Assembly (NCBI GenBank): GCA_020112395.1
Contig: JACCEK010000001.1
Coordinates: forward strand, 62,001 to 126,000
DNA length: 64,000 nt
Reading direction: 5' to 3'
Source: Aerococcaceae bacterium DSM 111021
Lineage (GTDB): Bacteria > Bacillota > Bacilli > Lactobacillales > Aerococcaceae
Both the position numbers and the translations under genes were made by a program. Of this stretch, positions 9,556 to 18,242 are shown one piece after another. The notes under the pieces were generated by a model. It saw only the letters and a program-made list of their open reading frames with translations, was not told the origin of the DNA and made no database searches. Position 1 is the stretch's first letter. Every line of letters starts with the position of its first letter.

Positions 9556-9757
9556 ATGTATTAAGGTACGTAAATAAGATAGTATAGCGAATCTAGGATA
9601 GTGAAAGCTAGATCAAATCGAAGGCAACCTTAAAAATGTTTTTTTAATTTAATAATTAGACATAAGTGCAAGTTAACGCTTGAATTAGGGTGGAACCGCG
9701 AATTTACTTCGTCCCTATGATTTAGATTTTTATCTAATCATAGGGGCAGTTTTTTTA
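9556..9757 (+). promoter_or_regulatory. T-box riboswitch, glycine specific
   Basis: The leader contains the highly conserved T-box sequence AGGGTGGAACCGCG at 9687-9700. Upstream lies a Stem I-like region with the specifier context GAAGGCA; GGC (9623-9625) is a glycine codon, matching the downstream glyQS genes. The TGGA of the T-box would pair with an uncharged tRNA end UCCA, in agreement with the usual discriminator U of tRNA-Gly. Uncharged tRNA-Gly should favour the antiterminator and expression. The organisation closely resembles the B. subtilis glyQS leader. Confidence 0.95.
9713..9757 (+). terminator. T-box regulated terminator upstream of glyQ
   Basis: CCCTATGATTAGAT-type stem (9713 onward) pairs with ATCTAATCATAGGG and is followed by a run of seven T residues. 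The 5' arm directly follows the T-box antiterminator sequence, so the two structures are mutually exclusive. Confidence 0.9.
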
Positions 9758-9781
9758 TTTTACAGAAAAGAGGAATTATCA

Positions 9782-10666
9782 ATGGCAAAGACAATTCAAG
9801 AAATGATTTTAACATTACAACAATTTTGGGCAGAGCAAGGGTGTTTAATCCTACAAAGCTATGATACAGAAAAAGGGGCAGGTACAATGAGCCCGTATAC
9901 TTTTTTACGAGCAATAGGACCAGAACCGTGGAATGCTGCTTATGTTGAACCTTCAAGACGTCCAGCTGATGGACGTTACGGCGAAAACCCTAATCGTTTG
10001 TACCAACATCACCAATTTCAAGTTGTAATGAAACCTTCACCAACGAATATTCAGGAGCTGTATTTGGACAGCTTAGTTGCATTAGGAATTGATCCTTTAG
10101 CACATGATATTCGTTTTGTAGAGGATAACTGGGAGAATCCTTCATTAGGATGTGCTGGACTTGGATGGGAAGTTTGGATTGATGGGATGGAAATTACTCA
10201 ATTTACATACTTTCAACAAGTAGGTGGGCTTAAAGTGGATCCAGTTACGAGTGAATTAACGTACGGTTTAGAACGTTTAGCAATGTATATTCTAGATGTA
10301 GACAACGTCTATGATTTAGAATGGGCACCAGGTGTAAAATATGGAGAGATATTTAAACAGCCGGAGCTAGAACATTCGACATACTCTTTCGATGTGAGTA
10401 ATACAGAAATGTTATTCACACAATTCAATGCGTTTGAACAAGAAGCATTGAATTTAATTGAGAAAAGTCTATCACATCCAGCTTATGATTATATTCTAAA
10501 GTGCTCTCATACGTTTAATTTACTTGATGCACGTGGAGTCATTTCTCAATCTGATCGCGCTGGTTATTTAGGTAGAATTAGAAAAATGGCACGTTCAGTT
10601 GCTCAAGCTTTTGTTAATGAGCGAGAAGCACTTGGTTTTCCACTGTTGAAAAAAGATAAAGCGTAA
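9782..10666 (+). CDS. glyQ: Glycyl-tRNA synthetase alpha subunit
   Basis: This 294-residue catalytic subunit of the bacterial alpha2-beta2 GlyRS activates glycine and charges tRNA-Gly. Typical segments are the N-terminal [22 protein letters not shown], the [25 protein letters not shown] block and [11 protein letters not shown]. Length is typical. The ATG follows AGAGGAATT. It is controlled by the glycine T-box upstream and is followed 13 bases later by glyS. Confidence 0.97.
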   Translation: MAKTIQEMILTLQQFWAEQGCLILQSYDTEKGAGTMSPYTFLRAIGPEPWNAAYVEPSRRPADGRYGENPNRLYQHHQFQVVMKPSPTNIQELYLDSLVALGIDPLAHDIRFVEDNWENPSLGCAGLGWEVWIDGMEITQFTYFQQVGGLKVDPVTSELTYGLERLAMYILDVDNVYDLEWAPGVKYGEIFKQPELEHSTYSFDVSNTEMLFTQFNAFEQEALNLIEKSLSHPAYDYILKCSHTFNLLDARGVISQSDRAGYLGRIRKMARSVAQAFVNEREALGFPLLKKDKA

Positions 10667-10679
10667 AGGAGCAATTGAT

Positions 10680-12725
10680 ATGACAAAAGATTATTTATTA
10701 GAAGTTGGTCTGGAAGAAATTCCGGCTCGTTTTTTAACAGAGTTGAGTGATCAATTGAAAAACAAAGTTGAGCAGTTCTTAACTGATAACCGATTAACTT
10801 ATGATCATGCAGTTGCTTACTCAACACCAAGAAGATTAGCTGTAATCGTTAAAGGGATTTCCGAACAACAAGAAGATATTTCTGAGAAGGTAAAAGGTCC
10901 AGCACTTCGAATTGCTCAAGACGAAACGGGCAATTGGAGTAAAGCTGCACAAGGTTTCGTTAGAGGACAAAAATTATCAGTAGATGATATTTTCGTTGAG
11001 CAAATTAAAGACGAAGACTATATCTTTGTTGAAAAACATACCAAAGGTTTAACAGCAAATGAAGTATTAGAAAACATGGCTAATGTCTTAAATGCTTTAA
11101 CTTTCCCTGTAAGCATGACTTGGCACTCATTCCACAAAAACTTTATACGACCAATCCATTGGATTGTATCATTACTTGATAATGAAGTAGTTCCATTTAA
11201 ATTTATTAATATTGAAGCTGGAAAAATATCATCCGGACATCGATTCTTAGGGAATGATACTGAAATCAAATCAGTTGACTCGTATGTGGAGCAATTAAAA
11301 GATGAGTTTGTAATCGTTGATACTGCTGAAAGAAAGAATACGATTAGAAAGCAGATTGAGCAAATTGCATCTGATAATAATTGGATTGTTCCAATAACTG
11401 ATGATTTATTAGAAGAAGTAACTGCCTTGGTTGAATGGCCGACTGCTTTCTATGGACAGTTTGAAGACGAATACTTAGAAATTCCACAAATTGTCTCTAT
11501 CACAGCAATGCGTGATCATCAAAGATACTTCTATGCATTAGACCATAAAACAGATAAATTATTACCATACTTTATTTCAGTACGAAATGGTGATGCAAAT
11601 CATATTGAAAATGTTGTTAAAGGGAACAAAAAAGTTTTAAGAGCACGATTAGAAGATGCTTTATTCTTTTATCAAGAAGACATGAAACATGATCTAGCTT
11701 ATTTTTCAGATAAATTGGCAACTGTTAAGGAACACTTTAAATTAGGTACGTTAGCAGAAAAGCAAGAACGTGTTGAAAAGATTGTAAGTAAATTAGCAGA
11801 AGAAATTGATGAACCTGAAGCAGGGTCAATTGCAATGGAAGCAGCTAAAATATATAAATTCGATTTAATGACACAAGTTGTCAACGAATTTGATGAGTTA
11901 CAAGGTCAGATGGGTGAAATTTATGCGACAGAATTTGGTGTATCAGCTGATGTTGCACAAACGATTAGTCAACAATATATGCCAACTAGTAGCGGTGGAG
12001 AATTACCAAATACATTATCCGGTGCTATGCTTGCTTTTGCTGACAAGTTTGATACACTATTAAACTACTTTAACATTGGTTTAATCCCTACAGGATCAAA
12101 TGATCCATATGCTCTTCGCCGTCAAGCAATGGGTATGGTAGAAATTAGTGAAAAGTATGGTTGGAACTTTGATATGCAAGAATTTGTAAGAGTAGCAATT
12201 AAAGATATGAATGTAACTGAAGAAGACTTAGTAGAATCATTTATTCACTTTATCAAATTACGTATGCAACAGTTTCTTGAGAAAGAATCAATTGATTATG
12301 ATATCATTCAAGCAGAGCTTCACGGTCACCATGCGAACATTCATGCTGGTGTTAATTTTGCTCGTGGCGTTCAGAAGTTAAAACAAGAATCACCAGAAGA
12401 TTATAGAAACTTAGTAGAATCATTAACCCGTGTTGTTAATTTAGGTGCTAAAGAAAATATTTCCGGCACTTTTGAGGAAAATAAAGCTCAAACTGATTCA
12501 GAACGTAAGCTATTATCAATGCTAAAAGTAGACTTTATTGATAATAAAGAGAAAACATTAGAAATGTTTGTTAAATTATCAGAACCAATTGAGGATTATT
12601 TTAATAACAATATGGTTAATGATGAAGATGAAGCAATTAGAGCAAACAGATTAGCTACTATGAAATTCATTACTGAAAAAGTATTGAAATTTATTGATCC
12701 GAGAGAATTAAATAGTAAATTTTAA
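10680..12725 (+). CDS. glyS: Glycyl-tRNA synthetase beta subunit
   Basis: This 681-residue beta subunit recognises tRNA-Gly and is needed for aminoacylation by GlyQ. The start (LLEVGLEEIPARFL) and the central WPTAFYGQFEDEYLEIPQ and MRDHQRYF segments are typical, as is the GSNDPYALRRQA motif. An HD-like central region and a C-terminal anticodon-binding domain are expected. Length is usual. It forms an operon with glyQ (13-base spacer), under the T-box. Confidence 0.97.
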   Translation: MTKDYLLEVGLEEIPARFLTELSDQLKNKVEQFLTDNRLTYDHAVAYSTPRRLAVIVKGISEQQEDISEKVKGPALRIAQDETGNWSKAAQGFVRGQKLSVDDIFVEQIKDEDYIFVEKHTKGLTANEVLENMANVLNALTFPVSMTWHSFHKNFIRPIHWIVSLLDNEVVPFKFINIEAGKISSGHRFLGNDTEIKSVDSYVEQLKDEFVIVDTAERKNTIRKQIEQIASDNNWIVPITDDLLEEVTALVEWPTAFYGQFEDEYLEIPQIVSITAMRDHQRYFYALDHKTDKLLPYFISVRNGDANHIENVVKGNKKVLRARLEDALFFYQEDMKHDLAYFSDKLATVKEHFKLGTLAEKQERVEKIVSKLAEEIDEPEAGSIAMEAAKIYKFDLMTQVVNEFDELQGQMGEIYATEFGVSADVAQTISQQYMPTSSGGELPNTLSGAMLAFADKFDTLLNYFNIGLIPTGSNDPYALRRQAMGMVEISEKYGWNFDMQEFVRVAIKDMNVTEEDLVESFIHFIKLRMQQFLEKESIDYDIIQAELHGHHANIHAGVNFARGVQKLKQESPEDYRNLVESLTRVVNLGAKENISGTFEENKAQTDSERKLLSMLKVDFIDNKEKTLEMFVKLSEPIEDYFNNNMVNDEDEAIRANRLATMKFITEKVLKFIDPRELNSKF

Positions 12726-12758
12726 AAAAATACACATAGAAAGAAAGGAGTGATGTCA

Positions 12759-14069
12759 ATGTCAACATTTTTAGATCACGCTAAAGTAGAAGTAAGAGCG
12801 GGTAAAGGCGGAGATGGAATGGTCGCTTTCCGTAGAGAAAAATACGTACCAGATGGTGGACCAGCCGGCGGTGATGGAGGTCGAGGCGGGGATGTTATTT
12901 TCGTTGTAGACGAAGGATTAAGAACTCTAATGGATTTCCGTTATAATCGTCATTTTAAAGCCAAAAATGGTGAAAATGGTATGAGTAAAAGTAAGTATGG
13001 AGCAGGTGCAGACGATTTAATCGTTAAAGTTCCACCTGGAACCATTCTACGTGACGCTGAAACAGGACAATTTATAGCTGATTTAGTTGAAAATGGTCAA
13101 AAATTCACTGTTGCTAAAGGGGGTCGTGGAGGTCGTGGAAATATTCGTTTTGCGACACACAAAAACCCAGCACCTTCAATCGCAGAAAATGGTGAACCTG
13201 GTGAAGAATTTGAGTTAGAATTAGAGTTAAAAGTACTTGCTGATGTGGCATTAATCGGTTATCCAAGTGTTGGTAAATCAACATTATTATCGATAGTGAG
13301 TAATGCTAAACCCAAAATTGCAGATTATCAATTTACGACATTAGTGCCTAACTTAGGAGTTGTTCAATTAAGAAACGAACAAGAATTTGTTGTGGCTGAT
13401 ATGCCAGGTTTAATTGAAGGAGCATCAGAAGGGGTAGGACTTGGAATTCAGTTCTTACGTCATATAGAAAGAACAAAAATAATGTTACATGTAATTGATA
13501 TGGGAGCTGTACATGGCCGAGACCCATTTGAAGATTTCACGGATATTATGGATGAACTTGAAGCATATAATGAAAGATTATTGCTAAGACCTATGTTAAT
13601 TGTTGCTAATAAGATGGATGAAGTCATTGCGGATGAAAATCTACAAATATTCGAGGACAAACTAAAAGAGTATTATGAAGAACGCCAATTAGACGTTCCT
13701 GAGATACACCCTATTAGTGCTTGGCAAAATCAAGGTATAGAATCGTTATTGAAAAAAACAGCTTCACTAGTTCAAAATGAGGAATTTATTCCGCTAGAAG
13801 AAGAAGAAGAAGTTGAAGAAGCATACTATACATTGAATGCAGAAGATGAGCCATTCCAAGTTGAGAAAGTTGAAGAAGGCTTCTACCGTATTACAGGTTC
13901 TCAGATTGAAAAATTATTTGCCATGACCAATATGGCACATGATGAAAGTATCGCCCGTTTCCAAAGACAAATGCGTGGTATGGGAATTGATCAGGCTCTT
14001 CGTGATATTGGAGCTCAGACGGGAGATATTGTTGAGTTATCAACATTCCAGTTTGAGTTTATGGATTAG
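12759..14069 (+). CDS. obgE: GTPase Obg
   Basis: This 436-residue GTPase is involved in 50S ribosome maturation and stress control. The glycine-rich Obg fold occupies about residues 1-155 ([30 protein letters not shown]). The G domain follows with [18 protein letters not shown] and NKMDE. A C-terminal OCT domain includes [12 protein letters not shown]. In-frame GTG (12750) and ATG (12753) codons also exist, but AAAGGAG at 12744-12750 best serves the ATG at 12759, eight bases away. The gene after it, an acyltransferase, starts eight bases past the stop. Confidence 0.96.
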   Translation: MSTFLDHAKVEVRAGKGGDGMVAFRREKYVPDGGPAGGDGGRGGDVIFVVDEGLRTLMDFRYNRHFKAKNGENGMSKSKYGAGADDLIVKVPPGTILRDAETGQFIADLVENGQKFTVAKGGRGGRGNIRFATHKNPAPSIAENGEPGEEFELELELKVLADVALIGYPSVGKSTLLSIVSNAKPKIADYQFTTLVPNLGVVQLRNEQEFVVADMPGLIEGASEGVGLGIQFLRHIERTKIMLHVIDMGAVHGRDPFEDFTDIMDELEAYNERLLLRPMLIVANKMDEVIADENLQIFEDKLKEYYEERQLDVPEIHPISAWQNQGIESLLKKTASLVQNEEFIPLEEEEEVEEAYYTLNAEDEPFQVEKVEEGFYRITGSQIEKLFAMTNMAHDESIARFQRQMRGMGIDQALRDIGAQTGDIVELSTFQFEFMD

Positions 14070-14077
14070 GTGAGAGC

Positions 14078-15925
14078 ATGTCACAAGAATCTAAGTCAAA
14101 AAAAAGATTAGATATTTTTGATGGACTCAAGGGTCTTTCAATCATAACAATTATTGTATACTATTTTTTCCAGCATATTTTACCAGGTGGATTCTTAGCT
14201 GTAAATATGTTCTTGTTGATCGCTGGTTTTTTTAACTTTAGACATTTTGTTAGTGCCAGTCAAAAGGGCATAAAAATAAACTATTTAGACTTTTATAAAA
14301 AACGTTTAAGTAGATTATTCTTTCCGATGTTGGCTATGATTATAACAGTGAGTACTTTTATCTTGTTATTCTCAAGGGGGTCATTATTTAACCTTCGGAA
14401 TATGGCTTTATCTGGTCTAGCTTTTTTCAATAATTATTACCAAATACTGAACGAACAATCTTATTTTGTTCAAGCGGCAAACCCAAGTGCTTTTACACAT
14501 TTATGGTATGTCGGTATATTAGGTCAACTCATACTAATTACGCCAATATTAATTTTGTTTTTTTATTCGTGGCATAAAAAACAAAGTACAACAGTCAATA
14601 TGCTTCTAATATTAACTGTTGTGTCTGCGTTTTTGATGGGTTATTTATACAAAGATGGTCAGGATCCTACACGAATTTACTATAGTGTGTTTACACGAGC
14701 ATTTTCTTATACTGCTGGTGGAGTTATCGGTTTAATTCTACCGATGAATTTATCTGCCAAGCCAATTAAAGGTAAGATAAATTGGATATTTAACGGATTA
14801 GGTACGTTGTTAATCATATTGATGTTCTTCATGTGTAAATTTATGTATGGAACCCAACCTTTTGCATATCGCTTTGGAATGAGTTTATTTACTTTATTAA
14901 GTGGTTTGTTTATTTTAGTTTCGATTCATCCAAGTACTATTTGGAATAAGATATTAAGTTTATCGCCACTGACATTTATTGGAAAACGTAGCTATTCATA
15001 TTACTTGTGGTTTTATCCAGTTTATTTAATTATACCTAGTATGATGCAAGGACTTGGTTTACCATCATGGTTAAGTTATACAATTCAGTTTCTAATCATA
15101 GCTTTATTGTCTGAGATTAGTTATCGATTATTTGAGCAATACACTATAAGTTTACCAATTGGACAAGATTTTAATCTAAAAAAAACACGTCATCAATTGA
15201 AATACTTAAGATCACATAAAGGCTCGTTATTGAACGTTAAAATAATAACCGGTACATATATTGTAATCTTCGTTATTGGTGTTATTGGTATTTTTGCTGC
15301 ACCTGAGCAACGCGCACAGACTGCAGAAGAATTACAAACGATTATTGAAACAAATACTCAGATCGCTGAAGAGACTCAAACTGAAGATACTGAAAATGTA
15401 AAAGTGATAAATAATATTGAAGGTTTAGGCCAACAAGAAATGCTTTATGCAAATGGATTAGATGTGACTTTCGTAGGAGACTCTACATTATTAGCATCGA
15501 CTAAGCAAATCCAAAATGTATTTCCTAAAGCGGTTATAAACGGAGAAGTAGGTCGACAACTATACAACAGTGTATCTGTTATTTCTAGTTTAGATCAAGG
15601 TAACTTATTGAAACCAACTGTTGTAACAATGATGGGATCAAATGGTACTTTTACACAAGGCCAAATTAATGACTATATCGAGTCAATTGGACCAGAACAT
15701 GATATATTCTTTGTCACATCCGATACGAATCGTTCATGGGTACCGGATGCTAACCGACAATTGTTAGCAGCTGCTCAACGATATGGTAATGTTCATATTA
15801 TTGACTGGGCAAGCTATTCTAACGACCAAGTTGGCTGGCAAAGAGAAGATGGTGCGCATCCAACAGAAGAAGGTGCACATGAATTATCAGTCTTTATTGC
15901 TAAGGAAATATATCGTCAAAGATAA
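14078..15925 (+). CDS. Membrane acyltransferase with SGNH domain, OatA-type peptidoglycan O-acetyltransferase
   Basis: This 615-residue protein has an N-terminal acyltransferase-3 domain with about ten membrane segments (residues 18-410) and a C-terminal extracellular SGNH hydrolase-like domain (about 440-615). The catalytic nucleophile lies in GDST (S469), the oxyanion block is GSNGT, and the D591-x-x-H594 pair lies in DGAH. This layout is that of OatA, which O-acetylates muramic acid and gives lysozyme resistance. O-acetylation of another wall polymer is possible. It follows obgE by eight bases and likely shares its transcript. Confidence 0.88.
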   Translation: MSQESKSKKRLDIFDGLKGLSIITIIVYYFFQHILPGGFLAVNMFLLIAGFFNFRHFVSASQKGIKINYLDFYKKRLSRLFFPMLAMIITVSTFILLFSRGSLFNLRNMALSGLAFFNNYYQILNEQSYFVQAANPSAFTHLWYVGILGQLILITPILILFFYSWHKKQSTTVNMLLILTVVSAFLMGYLYKDGQDPTRIYYSVFTRAFSYTAGGVIGLILPMNLSAKPIKGKINWIFNGLGTLLIILMFFMCKFMYGTQPFAYRFGMSLFTLLSGLFILVSIHPSTIWNKILSLSPLTFIGKRSYSYYLWFYPVYLIIPSMMQGLGLPSWLSYTIQFLIIALLSEISYRLFEQYTISLPIGQDFNLKKTRHQLKYLRSHKGSLLNVKIITGTYIVIFVIGVIGIFAAPEQRAQTAEELQTIIETNTQIAEETQTEDTENVKVINNIEGLGQQEMLYANGLDVTFVGDSTLLASTKQIQNVFPKAVINGEVGRQLYNSVSVISSLDQGNLLKPTVVTMMGSNGTFTQGQINDYIESIGPEHDIFFVTSDTNRSWVPDANRQLLAAAQRYGNVHIIDWASYSNDQVGWQREDGAHPTEEGAHELSVFIAKEIYRQR

Positions 15926-15943
15926 GTATATTAGTTAATTCAG

Positions 15944-15984
15944 GAGTGTTGGTGGGGATATTAACTCACTGACACTCTTTTTAT
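15944..15984 (+). terminator. Terminator after the OatA-type gene
   Basis: GAGTGTTGGTG (15944-15954) pairs with CACTGACACTC (15967-15977) with two G-T pairs, followed by a T-rich tail. Confidence 0.8.
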
Positions 15985-16061
15985 GTTTAAATTAAGTGAA
16001 ATGTAAAGAAATTACCTATTAATTGTAGTAAAATATAAGGTATTAATGAAAGGTAGTGACT

Positions 16062-16985
16062 ATGGAAATTTTATTTTTAGGAACTGGCGCTGGCGTTCCA
16101 TCAAAAAGTCGTAATGTAAGTTCTTTAGTTTTAAAATTATTGAACGAATTAAATGAAACTTGGTTATTTGATTGTGGAGAGGGTACTCAACATCAAATAC
16201 TAAAAACAACATTGAAACCAGGTAAGGTAAAAAATATATTTATTACTCACATGCATGGAGATCATATCTTCGGCTTACCAGGTTTTCTAAGTAGTCGATC
16301 ATTCCAAGGGGGAGACAACCAACCTATAACAATTTATGGTCCTCCCGGCATTGAACAATATATTAACTCGTCATTGAAATATTCGAAATCAAATTTACTT
16401 TATAAAATTAATATAGTAGAACTAGATCCCAAAGGTGGGGAGATTAATTTAACTAAAGGCTGGAAAGTTAAATATCTACCATTGCAACATAATATTCTAT
16501 CATTCGGTTATAGAGTTGAAGAACCAACGTCGGATGGTGTGTTATTAGTTGAAAAATTGAAAGAATATAATATTCCCAATGGACCATTGTTTGGTAAATT
16601 AAAAAATGGCGAACAAATCACTCTAGAAGATGGCACTCAGCTTGATGGGAAAAACTTTGTAGGTGAAGCTAAAGCTGGAAAAATCATTGCCATTATTGGG
16701 GATACAAGACCAAATGACAATATCCAAAAATTAGCACAGAATGCTGATATTTTAGTTCATGAGGGTACCCATGCAAAAGGTGAGAATAAGATGGCGAACC
16801 GCTATTTCCACTCTACAGTTGAACAGGCTGCTCAAATAGCTAAAGATTCAAACGTAAATCAATTATATCTAAACCATATTAGTTCTAGATATTTAGGTGC
16901 AGATGTGAAGCAATTAGAGAAAGATGCTCGAGAGTTATTTAAACAAACTAAGGTTGTCTATGACTTAAATGAATTTGAAATATAA
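16062..16985 (+). CDS. rnz: Ribonuclease Z
   Basis: This 307-residue metallo-beta-lactamase-fold enzyme trims the 3' ends of tRNA precursors. The zinc motif is THMHGDH, with H63, H65, D67 and H68, numbering that matches B. subtilis RNase Z. Later ligands are visible in LQHN, IGDTRP and NHISSRY. A GTG at 16056 is also in frame, but the ATG at 16062 gives the standard N-terminus MEILFLGTGAG and better spacing from GAAAGG. It opens a five-gene set: rnz, SDR, lapA, recJ, apt. Confidence 0.97.
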   Translation: MEILFLGTGAGVPSKSRNVSSLVLKLLNELNETWLFDCGEGTQHQILKTTLKPGKVKNIFITHMHGDHIFGLPGFLSSRSFQGGDNQPITIYGPPGIEQYINSSLKYSKSNLLYKINIVELDPKGGEINLTKGWKVKYLPLQHNILSFGYRVEEPTSDGVLLVEKLKEYNIPNGPLFGKLKNGEQITLEDGTQLDGKNFVGEAKAGKIIAIIGDTRPNDNIQKLAQNADILVHEGTHAKGENKMANRYFHSTVEQAAQIAKDSNVNQLYLNHISSRYLGADVKQLEKDARELFKQTKVVYDLNEFEI

Positions 16986-17001
16986 TTGAAAGGAAGAGAT
17001 T

Positions 17002-17808
17002 ATGTTTCTTAAAGATAAAGTTGTATTAATCACTGGCGCATCAAGTGGTATTGGAAAAGCAATAGCGATTGAAGTTGCCAAAGAAGGTGCAGATATTGTT
17101 CTAGTTTCTAGAAGAGAAAACCGGCTCAAAGAGTTAGCTTTTAAATTAACAACAGAGTATGGTATTAAAACACTTGTATTGGCAAAAGATTTAACAAATC
17201 CAAAAGAGATTGAAGAAACGGTTGAGGAAACTATAAAGGAATTTCATCATATTGATTATTTGATTAATTCAAGTGGTATAGGTATATTTAAAAGAGCGAT
17301 TGAGTTTACATATAAAGAGATAGAACAATTATTTCAAATTAATACTTACGCGATGATATATCTTTCTCAACTGGTCTCAAGAGAGATGATTATTCAAAAC
17401 AGACAAGGCCATATTTTATTTATATCTTCAGTAGCTGGAAAAATAGCTACGCCAAATTCAAGTGTATACTCATCGACTAAATTTGCGGTGATAGGCTATG
17501 CAAATAGTTTAAGGTTGGAATTAAAACGTTTTGGTATTGATGTTACAACAATTAATCCAGGGCCAGTTGAAACTGATTTTTTCAATCATGATCAAGGATC
17601 CAAAGATTATTATGAACGGATAAAATCTTTAGCTTTAAATCCACAAACGTTAGCTAGAGATGTGACGATTCACTTAAAACCTTCACGTCGTAAAAGGGAA
17701 TTAAATCGCCCCCGTTTTTATAATTTAGTCGAAATACTTTATAAAGTATTTCCTAATATTGGAGATAAATTGGCTGGTGATATTTTAAATTTTAAGGAGG
17801 ATGTATAG
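17002..17808 (+). CDS. Short-chain dehydrogenase/reductase
   Basis: This 268-residue classical SDR has the cofactor motif TGASSGIGKA at residues 11-20 and the catalytic Y156-x-x-x-K160 (YSSTK) with an upstream Ser. It resembles B. subtilis YqjQ, which also neighbours rnz. The substrate is unknown. A basic C-terminal stretch (PSRRKRELNRPRF) is followed by a hydrophobic tail, common in this subgroup. The lapA start codon immediately follows the stop, so the two are likely coupled. Confidence 0.88.
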   Translation: MFLKDKVVLITGASSGIGKAIAIEVAKEGADIVLVSRRENRLKELAFKLTTEYGIKTLVLAKDLTNPKEIEETVEETIKEFHHIDYLINSSGIGIFKRAIEFTYKEIEQLFQINTYAMIYLSQLVSREMIIQNRQGHILFISSVAGKIATPNSSVYSSTKFAVIGYANSLRLELKRFGIDVTTINPGPVETDFFNHDQGSKDYYERIKSLALNPQTLARDVTIHLKPSRRKRELNRPRFYNLVEILYKVFPNIGDKLAGDILNFKEDV

Positions 17809-18237
17809 ATGAAAGAACAATGGAAAGTCATTGCTATAATTATTTTACTTATATTTGTAGTCGTTTTTGCTTTACAAAACACTAACGTTGTCGGAATCGA
17901 TTTCTTTTTTACTCAATTCGAAGTGTCTCTAGTTCTTGTTGTATTATTTAGCATTTTAGTTGGGGTTATTATTGGAATGATAGCTTCAATGTCAGCAGTA
18001 CAATCCAATCGAAAAAATAATAAAGAATTGGAAAAACAATTAGCAAAAGAGAAACATAATCATTCTAATATAATAATTGAAAAAGAGGCTACGATTGCTC
18101 AATTACGTAGTAAGGTTGAAGATCAAGAGCGAGTTTCACGGAATACAATCTTAGTGGAAGCAGAAGAGAATCAAAATTTAGATGAAAATATTAAAGATGA
18201 TAAATTATTAACATCTAATACTACAGAGGAAGTGTAA
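17809..18237 (+). CDS. lapA: LapA-family (DUF1049) membrane protein
   Basis: This 142-residue protein has two membrane helices (about residues 7-25 and 40-62) with the family pattern FALQNTNVVGIDFFF between them, then a charged coiled-coil-like cytoplasmic tail. It corresponds to B. subtilis YrvD, which also sits beside recJ and apt. In Enterobacteria LapA helps lipopolysaccharide assembly; the role in Gram-positive bacteria is not known. The start directly abuts the stop of the SDR gene. Confidence 0.85.
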   Translation: MKEQWKVIAIIILLIFVVVFALQNTNVVGIDFFFTQFEVSLVLVVLFSILVGVIIGMIASMSAVQSNRKNNKELEKQLAKEKHNHSNIIIEKEATIAQLRSKVEDQERVSRNTILVEAEENQNLDENIKDDKLLTSNTTEEV

Positions 18238-18242
18238 TATTA

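Noticed and set aside
12750-12758. GTG and ATG starts of Obg before 12759
   Set aside because: They overlap or crowd the Shine-Dalgarno sequence; 12759 has the right distance and the family's usual N-terminus.
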